A DNA stretch of 5,625 nucleotides from Clostridia bacterium (lineage in GTDB: Bacteria; Bacillota_A; Clostridia; Christensenellales; Aristaeellaceae). This document shows, in pieces, positions 1 to 5,014 of this stretch. The position numbers and the translations under genes are program-made. The notes below the pieces were generated by a model. That model saw only the letters and a list, made by a program, of their open reading frames with translations. It had not been told where the DNA came from and ran no database searches. Position 1 is the first letter of the stretch, and every line of letters begins with the position of its first letter. The DNA is taken from NCBI GenBank assembly GCA_017648805.1, contig JAGCIC010000160.1:1-5625 (forward strand), given 5' to 3'.

Positions 1-416
1 AAGCCGCAGCCGCAGATCATGAGGTACTTAAGCTTTGAAAAATCCGCCTGCTCCACGTGCTCGTAGCGGTCGCCCACCTTGCGCATGGCCATGGAGGACA
101 GCGGCAGCGTGCGGTCCAGCAGCGCCTTCAGGGAGGCGGGCATGCCGTAGCAGTACAGGGGGAAGCTCCAGACGAGCAGGTCGCAGGCAAGTATCTCTTC
201 CAGTATGGCTTTCATGTCGTCGTCGTGGACGCAGGCGCCGCCGTTCCTCATGCACGAGAAACAGCCGGTGCAGTACTCTATATGGCTGTCCACAGTGTGT
301 ATGACATGGATATCCTGCTCTCCCGCGTCACCCATGCCGTCCAGGAACGCGCGTGTGATATGCATGGTGTCGCTTTTGTCCCGCTTGGGACTGCCGTTCA
401 GAACCAGAATTTTCAT
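1..416 (-). CDS. Flavodoxin-fold NAD(P)H/FMN oxidoreductase, iron-sulfur flavoprotein-like (3' partial)
   Basis: The reading frame opens with ATG at 416-414 and stays open for 138 codons to the window edge, so the C-terminus is missing. The protein begins MKILVLNGSP, a first beta strand followed by the FMN-phosphate loop NGSPKRDKSDT (residues 7-17), as in NADPH-dependent FMN reductases and iron-sulfur flavoproteins. Cysteines 49, 52, 55 and 62 form CX2CX2CX6C, followed by a DDDM stretch (65-68). A second flavin-binding segment, SFPLYCYGMPASLKALLDR (84-102), matches the family's P-x-Y...K-x-x-x-D-R pattern. Likely a cytoplasmic flavin-dependent electron-transfer protein or reductase; the electron donor and acceptor are unknown. 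The start overlaps the acetyltransferase stop as ATGA and has only a weak ribosome site (GGGAAA), which suggests translational coupling. The fold call is secure; the iron-sulfur cluster is inferred. Confidence 0.9.
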   Translation of the reverse strand, partial: MKILVLNGSPKRDKSDTMHITRAFLDGMGDAGEQDIHVIHTVDSHIEYCTGCFSCMRNGGACVHDDDMKAILEEILACDLLVWSFPLYCYGMPASLKALLDRTLPLSSMAMRKVGDRYEHVEQADFSKLKYLMICGCG

Positions 417-922
417 AATTTTGTTTCCCATTCTTCCTTTGTTACGGAGTAGTAGGTCAGATCCCGGGGTATGTCCAGGTAGACCAGTTCCTTTTCAGCG
501 AAATGCGAGTAGCGCATGCCGTTTTTCTCCATCACCCGTTTTGAAGCGGTGTTGCCGGTAAAAAAGGAGGCGCGCACGGCGGTAAAGCCTCTTTCCTCAA
601 ACAGATATTCGAGAAAGCGCCTTACCGCTTCGGTGGTGTAGCCCTGCCCCCAGTAGCTTGAGCCTATGCCGTAGCCGATCTCGCAGGAACCGCCCTCTGC
701 GCCGAAAAAGAGAATCAGCCCAATCAGCCGCCCCGTCTGTTTAAGACGGATGGCAAACACGTCGGGATTGCCGATTATCTTTGTAAGATCCACTTCTTCG
801 GGAGTTTCGGCGTAGCGGCACACGAAGGTCTCAAGCACCTTCCTGTCGTGGGAAATGTTGATAAAGTAATCCTGCCTGTCGCTTTCGGTGACGGGGTCAA
901 TCATCAGCCGCTCGGTCTGCAT
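413..922 (-). CDS. GNAT family N-acetyltransferase, RimJ/RimL-like
   Basis: A 169-residue protein, normal length for a single GNAT domain of the RimJ/RimL (Acetyltransf_3) type, which transfers acetyl from acetyl-CoA to an amino group on a protein N-terminus or small molecule. It opens with the typical MQTERLMIDPVTESD. The core strand EIGYGIGSSYW (81-91) runs into the acetyl-CoA pyrophosphate loop GQGYTTEA (92-99). Then come the NTASKRVMEKNGM segment (124-136) and a C-terminal strand with tyrosines. I chose the ATG at 922-920 because AAAGGAG lies 5 bases upstream (934-928) and the N-terminus then matches the family. The same frame extends back to 994, but that would cross the terminator hairpin. 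It ends in a 4-base ATGA overlap with the flavoprotein gene, so the two are probably one transcript. The substrate is unknown. Confidence 0.93.
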   Translation of the reverse strand: MQTERLMIDPVTESDRQDYFINISHDRKVLETFVCRYAETPEEVDLTKIIGNPDVFAIRLKQTGRLIGLILFFGAEGGSCEIGYGIGSSYWGQGYTTEAVRRFLEYLFEERGFTAVRASFFTGNTASKRVMEKNGMRYSHFAEKELVYLDIPRDLTYYSVTKEEWETKL

Positions 923-927
923 AAGGG

Positions 928-934
928 CTCCTTT
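928..934 (-). promoter_or_regulatory. Ribosome binding site of the acetyltransferase gene
   Basis: On the minus strand AAAGGAG sits 5 bases before the ATG at 922-920. This is a strong Shine-Dalgarno match at normal spacing. It decides the start against the in-frame upstream extension to 994, which has no comparable site. Confidence 0.85.
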
Positions 935-954
935 CGCGCCGGGGAAAGATTCGC

Positions 955-982
955 AAAAAAGGGAGAGGTCAGTACCTCTCCC
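955..982 (-). terminator. Rho-independent terminator of the transporter operon
   Basis: Reading the minus strand, GGGAGAGGT (982-974) pairs perfectly with ACCTCTCCC (969-961) across the 4-base loop ACTG, and is followed at once by six T residues (960-955). The 9-bp GC-rich stem plus U-tract is a classic intrinsic terminator. It lies 29 bases after the stop of the second permease and so ends the BMP transporter operon. On the plus strand the hairpin has no T-run after it, so it acts in one direction only. Confidence 0.93.
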
Positions 983-1011
983 ATTATACACCAATTCTCA
1001 CGAACAGGGAA
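983..1011 (-). promoter_or_regulatory. Putative sigma-A type promoter for the acetyltransferase/flavoprotein pair
   Basis: The minus strand has a perfect TATAAT at 988-983. Seventeen bases upstream is TTCCCT (1011-1006), only a 3 of 6 match to TTGACA, so the -35 element is weak. Initiation about 7 bases past the -10 box would be near 976, inside the first arm of the terminator hairpin. The location, between the end of the transporter operon and the acetyltransferase start, fits a promoter for the downstream pair. This is inferred from sequence alone. Confidence 0.5.
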
Positions 1012-1974
1012 CTACCGTTCCTCGCGGAAATAGGAGATTCCCAGCGACTTGGGGGGACGGTTCTCCCTGCGGTTGCGCACGGAGGAGATGATGAGCACCA
1101 CTATGGTGAACACGTAGGGCAGCATCTTGAGCAGGGGCTTGGCGGCCATGGTCACCTTTATGAAAGACAGGTTGGCGATGTGGCTGGAGCAGGAGAACAG
1201 TATGCCGAATATGAACGCGCCGGGGATGGTGATGTGGGGCTTCCACAGCACGAATATGACCAGCGCGATGGACAGCCAGCCGAAAGCTTCCAGGCTCAGG
1301 TACGCCTCCTGGGAGCACATGTAGTCCATTATGTAGTACAGTCCGCCCAGTGCGCTTATGCCGCTGCCCATGCAGGTGGCCAGGTACTTGTAGCGGATGA
1401 CGTTGATGCCCGCCGCGTCGGCGGTTGCGGGGTTTTCGCCTATGCTTCTGAGGTTAAGACCCACGCGGGAACGGTACAGCAGCCAGCCCGCGCCCAGCGC
1501 TATAAGCACGGCGATAAAGAACATGACGCCCAGTGTGTGCAGGCTGTCTGTGTGGGAAGCGAAGGGAAAGCGGAAGTAATTTTTGGGGTTCACCAGGTAA
1601 GTGTTGGCCTGCACCAGCTTTTTGTCGCTCATGAGCACTTTCATAAGGCCCACGCCGAAGGTGGTGAGCGCCAGGCCCGTCACGTTCTGGTTGGCGCGCA
1701 GGGTGACGGTGAGGAAGGAGTAGATAAGCCCCATCAGCGCGCCCATCAGGAAGGAACCCAGTATGCCCAGTATCACGATCAGGAAGGGGGGAAAGCCCGC
1801 CTTCACGCACATGTTTATCACCAGGCAGCCGCCCGCGCCGCCCATGCACATAACGCCCGGGATGCCCAGGTTAAGATGTCCCGCCTTTTCGGTGATTATC
1901 TCGCCGGTGGAGCCGTACATGAAGGTGGCTCCGAAGCCCAGGGAGTCTACTAAAAAGTCAATAAACGGACTCAT
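1012..1974 (-). CDS. BMP-type (NupQ/YufQ-like) ABC transporter permease
   Basis: A 320-residue integral membrane protein of the BPD_transp_2 family, second permease of the BMP/nucleoside-type importer. It is very hydrophobic, with about eight or nine membrane segments, roughly at 36-58, 62-91, 97-115, 145-166, 198-216, 229-243, 248-266 and 281-298. Family landmarks are GEIITEKAGHLNLG (24-37) near the N-terminus and the cytoplasmic coupling loop LRSIGENPATADAAGI (175-190), which should contact the ATPase. The tail is basic (RNRRENRPPK), as expected on the cytoplasmic side. The ATG at 1974 follows AAAGGA with 8 bases between. It lies 34 bases after the first permease and is the last gene before the terminator. 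NLGIPG stands where relatives commonly have NLGxEG. It resembles NupQ of the guanosine importer NupNOPQ, but the substrate here is not established. Confidence 0.95.
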   Translation of the reverse strand: MSPFIDFLVDSLGFGATFMYGSTGEIITEKAGHLNLGIPGVMCMGGAGGCLVINMCVKAGFPPFLIVILGILGSFLMGALMGLIYSFLTVTLRANQNVTGLALTTFGVGLMKVLMSDKKLVQANTYLVNPKNYFRFPFASHTDSLHTLGVMFFIAVLIALGAGWLLYRSRVGLNLRSIGENPATADAAGINVIRYKYLATCMGSGISALGGLYYIMDYMCSQEAYLSLEAFGWLSIALVIFVLWKPHITIPGAFIFGILFSCSSHIANLSFIKVTMAAKPLLKMLPYVFTIVVLIISSVRNRRENRPPKSLGISYFREER

Positions 1975-2008
1975 GCGCTGTATCCTTTCGTAAGTGGGAT
2001 GGGGAGGC

Positions 2009-3163
2009 TTACTTCGCCAAAGCGGGGGCTTCCTTTTTGCGGAAGTTGATCTTGTAGTTGATAAAGAACTCGCTGCCGATTATGAAGAACAGCACTATGC
2101 CGATGATGACGTTGGGGAAAGCGCCGGACACGTCGAAGGTGGTGGATATCTGGTCCGCGCCCAGGTTAAGGAAGATGATGAGCCCGCTGGTGATAATCAT
2201 CATGATGGGATCGAACTTGGCCAGCCAGCACACCATTATGCCGGTAAAGCCCTGTCCGCCCACGCTTTCGGTGGTGACGGACCTGTCCAGACCCGCGCCG
2301 ATGATCCAGCCCGCCAGGCCGCACAGCATGCCGCTCATAAGCATCGTGCGCACGATGACCTTGTTCACGTTTATGCCCACGTAGCGGGCGGTGCGCTCGC
2401 TTTCGCCCACCACGCTGATCTCGTAGCCGTGCTTGGAGTAGTTGAGATACACGTACACCAGCGCGGTCACCGCGCCCACGAGTATGATTATGAGCAGATA
2501 ATCGGAATACTGGCTCTTGCCCAGGCCCGTGAACACGGTGGGCAGCTTGCCGCTGTTCAGCTTGCCCAGGGAGGAAGAGCCGCTGGGCACCCACTTTATA
2601 AGGCAGTAGCTCACGAAGAAGGTGGCCACATAGTTCATCATAAGGGTGAACAGGGTCTCGTTGGTGTTCCACTTGGCCTTGAACAGCGCGGGGATCACTC
2701 CCCACACCGCGCCAGCGATCAGCGCCGCGATGAACATGAGCACCAGAAGCGCCCAGTCCGGCCAGACTACGCGGCCGCTGGTGTATTTGCCGCCCAGGTA
2801 GAAGTTGACCGCCACCGCCGCCAGCACGCCTATGAGCGTCTGTCCCTCGGCGCCGGTGTTCCAGAAGCGCATGCGGAAGGCGGGGGTCAGCGCCAGGGCG
2901 ATGCACAAAAGCACCGCGACGTTCTTAAAGAACTTCCAGCGTCTGGCCAGGGTGGAGAAGGAGCCTTTTATAAAGCTGTAATAGAACTCTCCCAGGCGGG
3001 AGGGATCAAGACGCAGTTTTTCGATCAGCAGCAGCGCCACCAGGCCGCAAACCGCCATGCCAAGTATGAACGCCGCCAGGCGGATCAGCGCCTTGCTCCA
3101 CATGGGCAGCACGTCCCGCCGGCTTAAGTGTACCAAAGGAGCCTTTACCCGGTTCGTCTGCAT
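2009..3163 (-). CDS. BMP-type (NupP/YufP-like) ABC transporter permease
   Basis: A 384-residue integral membrane protein of the BPD_transp_2 family, the larger permease that pairs with the product of the next gene to form the channel. A basic cytoplasmic leader (1-23) precedes the first membrane segment (about 24-48). A loop of some 30 residues (51-80) follows, then further segments at about 82-97, 107-124, 136-159, 170-190, 221-241, 272-291, 319-335 and 349-368. Signature stretches are FWNTGAEGQ (100-108), the coupling loop VVGESERTARYVGINVNKVI (251-270) and GGQGFTGI (302-309). It starts 3 bases after the ATPase stop (TAA at 3169-3167), and its AGGGAGGGAG ribosome site lies inside the last ATPase codons, so translation is probably coupled. 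The order ATPase, large permease, small permease matches nupO-nupP-nupQ. Family assignment is firm; the substrate is not. Confidence 0.95.
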   Translation of the reverse strand: MQTNRVKAPLVHLSRRDVLPMWSKALIRLAAFILGMAVCGLVALLLIEKLRLDPSRLGEFYYSFIKGSFSTLARRWKFFKNVAVLLCIALALTPAFRMRFWNTGAEGQTLIGVLAAVAVNFYLGGKYTSGRVVWPDWALLVLMFIAALIAGAVWGVIPALFKAKWNTNETLFTLMMNYVATFFVSYCLIKWVPSGSSSLGKLNSGKLPTVFTGLGKSQYSDYLLIIILVGAVTALVYVYLNYSKHGYEISVVGESERTARYVGINVNKVIVRTMLMSGMLCGLAGWIIGAGLDRSVTTESVGGQGFTGIMVCWLAKFDPIMMIITSGLIIFLNLGADQISTTFDVSGAFPNVIIGIVLFFIIGSEFFINYKINFRKKEAPALAK

Positions 3164-3166
3164 CGT

Positions 3167-4855
3167 TTATTCTCCCTCCCTGTGAGATACGGTCATGAGC
3201 CTGCCCAGTTCTTCTTTTTTGACGCTGCGCGCGTCCAGCGGCTCGCTTAAGCGTCCGGAATTCATAACCACTATGCGGTCGCACAGTTCCATAAGCACAT
3301 CCAGGTCCTCGCCCACGTATATGACCGCCGTGCCCAGGGACTTCTGCTTGGCCAGCAGGTTGTATATGGTGTAGGAGGAGTTGATGTCCAGTCCCCTCAC
3401 GGGGTACGCCGCCATGAGCACCTTGGGGGATGAGGATATCTCCCTGCCCACCAGCACCTTCTGCAGGTTGCCGCCGCTTAAGCGCCTGACGGGAGTTTTG
3501 ACGGAGGGGGTCACGACCTCCAGCTCCTTTATGATCTCCTCGCCCAGCGCCCTGGGCTTTTTGAAGTTCAGGAACATGCTCTTGCCCTTGCGGTAGCTCC
3601 TGAGCATCATGTTGTCGCTGATGCCCATGTCGCCCACCAGGCCCATGCCCAGCCGGTCCTCGGGCACGAAGGAGAGCTTGACGCCCAGTTCCCTGATCTC
3701 CAGCGGGGTCTTGTCCCTTAAGGACATTATCTCGTCGTCGTCGAACAGCAGCTTTTCTTCGGCTATCAGCGCGCGCAGCTGCTTGTCGTTCACGCCGCTC
3801 AGGTTCACCCGCCTGCCGTCCGGGTAGTGCAGCTTGTTTTCAGCGGCCAGCCGCCTTATCTGGGGCAGCTTTTTGTGGAACAGGGTCACGGGCTTGTTTT
3901 TCTTGGGGTGGGTGAAGATTATTTCGCCGCTTTCGGGCCTGTTCAGCCCCGCGATGGCCTCCAGCAGCTGCCTTTGCCCGCTGCCCGCTATGCCTGCTAT
4001 GCCCAGTATCTCGCCGCCGCAGGCGGTAAAGTTCACGTCCCTGAGCGCCCAGCCGCCCTCTTCGTCTTTGAGGGACAGGTTTTTGACCTCTATGCGGGGA
4101 CGGGGGTCCACGGGCAGGGTGCGGGCGATGTTAAGGTCCACCTTGCGGCCCACCATCATGTCGGTCAGTTCGCTTTCGGTGGTCTCTTTGGTGTTCACGG
4201 TGGCGATGTGCTTGCCCTTGCGCATTACGGCCACCCGGTCGGATACTTCCATAACCTCGTTTAATTTGTGGGTGATGATGATCACGGACTTGCCGTCGGC
4301 CACCATGTTGCGCAGTATCTCGAACAGGCGCCTTATCTCCGACAGGGTGAGCACCGCGGTTGGCTCGTCAAGTATCAGTATCTGCGCGCCCCTGAACAGC
4401 ACCTTGATTATCTCAACGGTCTGCTTCTCGGACACGGACATGTCGTATATCTTTTTATTGGGGTCTATATTAAAGCCGTATTTGGCCGAGATCTCGCTGA
4501 CCTTTTCCGTTACCTGCTTAAGGCTGCCGCTGGTATTGTCAAGGCCCAGGGCGATGTTCTCGGCGGCGGAAAACACGTCCACCAGCTTGAAATGCTGATG
4601 GATCATGCCGATGTTGTAACGGTACGCGTCGCGAGGGGAGCGGATCAGCGCTTCCTGACCGTTTATGCAGATATGGCCCGCGTCGGGATAGTAGATGCCC
4701 GACACCATGTTCATGAGCGTGGTCTTGCCGCAGCCGTTTTCGCCCAGAATGGCCAGCACTTCGCCGGGATAGACCTCAAGGGACACGTCGTCGTTTGCCA
4801 GCACGTCTTTTCCGAAGCGCTTGGTGATGTGCTTAAGCTCGAGTACAGGCTGCAT
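3167..4855 (-). CDS. BMP-type (NupO/YufO-like) ABC transporter ATP-binding protein with two ATPase domains
   Basis: A 562-residue cytoplasmic ATPase with two fused ABC domains that powers the importer. Domain 1 has Walker A GENGCGKTT (38-46), Q-loop Q87, signature MSVSEKQ (139-145), Walker B ILILDEP (159-165) and switch histidine H196. Domain 2 starts near 254; its Walker A is degenerate (GIAGSGQRQ, 288-296, no lysine). It has a canonical LSGGN signature (459-463), a Walker B without the catalytic acids (VLMAAYP, 479-485) and no switch histidine (VGEDLD, 514-519). PEDRLGMGLV (398-407) is a family hallmark. Between the domain 2 Walker A and that hallmark lies extra sequence (about 316-384), which explains the length above the usual ~510. 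The ATG at 4855 is preceded by GGAGGT with 5 bases between. The binding-protein gene ends 159 bases upstream; no convincing promoter is seen in that spacer. Confidence 0.97.
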   Translation of the reverse strand: MQPVLELKHITKRFGKDVLANDDVSLEVYPGEVLAILGENGCGKTTLMNMVSGIYYPDAGHICINGQEALIRSPRDAYRYNIGMIHQHFKLVDVFSAAENIALGLDNTSGSLKQVTEKVSEISAKYGFNIDPNKKIYDMSVSEKQTVEIIKVLFRGAQILILDEPTAVLTLSEIRRLFEILRNMVADGKSVIIITHKLNEVMEVSDRVAVMRKGKHIATVNTKETTESELTDMMVGRKVDLNIARTLPVDPRPRIEVKNLSLKDEEGGWALRDVNFTACGGEILGIAGIAGSGQRQLLEAIAGLNRPESGEIIFTHPKKNKPVTLFHKKLPQIRRLAAENKLHYPDGRRVNLSGVNDKQLRALIAEEKLLFDDDEIMSLRDKTPLEIRELGVKLSFVPEDRLGMGLVGDMGISDNMMLRSYRKGKSMFLNFKKPRALGEEIIKELEVVTPSVKTPVRRLSGGNLQKVLVGREISSSPKVLMAAYPVRGLDINSSYTIYNLLAKQKSLGTAVIYVGEDLDVLMELCDRIVVMNSGRLSEPLDARSVKKEELGRLMTVSHREGE

Positions 4856-4859
4856 AAAT

Positions 4860-4865
4860 ACCTCC
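4860..4865 (-). promoter_or_regulatory. Ribosome binding site of the ATPase gene
   Basis: GGAGGT on the minus strand, counting 5 bases from GGAGG to the ATG at 4855-4853. It is a near-perfect Shine-Dalgarno sequence and supports independent translation of the ATPase after the long intercistronic spacer. Confidence 0.85.
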
Positions 4866-4880
4866 GATGGGAGCGTTTAG

Positions 4881-4952
4881 TGGTCAAGTGGCCGATGGTC
4901 AGGGGTCGGTGTCATCCGCATTGAACACGGCTTGACCGCTGACCGCCGGACA
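4881..4952. repeat. Inverted pair of degenerate 7-base tandem repeats in the operon spacer
   Basis: On the plus strand, 4881-4916 reads as consecutive units of 7-8 bases near the consensus TGGTCAG, with boundaries at 4881, 4889, 4896, 4903 and 4910. On the minus strand, 4952-4932 reads as three 7-base units of the same family (TGTCCGG, CGGTCAG, CGGTCAA). The two arrays face each other. Their outer parts pair as a 10-base inverted repeat with one mismatch (4879-4888 with 4931-4940). It lies in the noncoding spacer between the binding-protein and ATPase genes. Function unknown: it could be a secondary-structure element in the mRNA, a protein-binding site or a remnant of a dispersed intergenic repeat. 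Confidence 0.5.
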
Positions 4953-4968
4953 CTCATCAAGATACGCA

Positions 4969-4998
4969 ATGAAGGGGGAAACTGGTTTCCCCCTTCAT
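4969..4998 (-). promoter_or_regulatory. Intercistronic hairpin after the binding-protein gene
   Basis: A perfect 13-bp stem (4969-4981 with 4986-4998) closes a 4-base loop, 16 bases after the binding-protein stop. The arms read ATGAAGGGGGAAA and TTTCCCCCTTCAT. No clean U-run follows on the minus strand (the next bases are TGCGTATCTTG after one T), so it is not a standard full terminator. In transporters whose binding protein is needed in excess, such a stem usually protects the upstream mRNA 3' end or partly attenuates readthrough. That role is inferred from position and structure. Confidence 0.75.
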
Positions 4999-5014
4999 GC
5001 GAAGCGTTCAGGAT

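Noticed and set aside
983..992. TGTATAAT region as an extended -10 element
   Set aside because: An extended -10 needs TG one base before the TATAAT hexamer. Here the TG directly abuts TATAAT, so the spacing is wrong.
923..994. Acetyltransferase start at 994 instead of 922
   Set aside because: The extra 24 residues would be encoded through the terminator hairpin and its T-run, have no homology sense and lack a ribosome site. The ATG at 922 has a strong one and gives the family's normal N-terminus.
1180..1953. Plus-strand open frame (257 codons) opposite the second permease
   Set aside because: Same kind of antisense shadow: low-complexity His/Ala/Gln composition, no ribosome site or recognisable motif, and a strong permease on the other strand.
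1994..3127. Long open frame on the plus strand (377 codons) opposite the first permease
   Set aside because: Its product is rich in His, Gln, Ala and Gly with no domain sense, and the minus strand encodes a clear membrane permease. Codon bias of the real gene leaves the antisense frame open.
3827..4924. Plus-strand open frames opposite the ATPase gene (3827-4264, 3834-4598, 4268-4924)
   Set aside because: They mirror the ATPase coding sequence and overlap one another in different frames; none shows a domain or a convincing start.
4969..4998. The spacer hairpin as an intrinsic terminator ending the operon after the binding protein
   Set aside because: The stem is strong, but the minus strand continues TGCGTATCTTG with no run of T. 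Gene order also argues that transcription continues into the ATPase.
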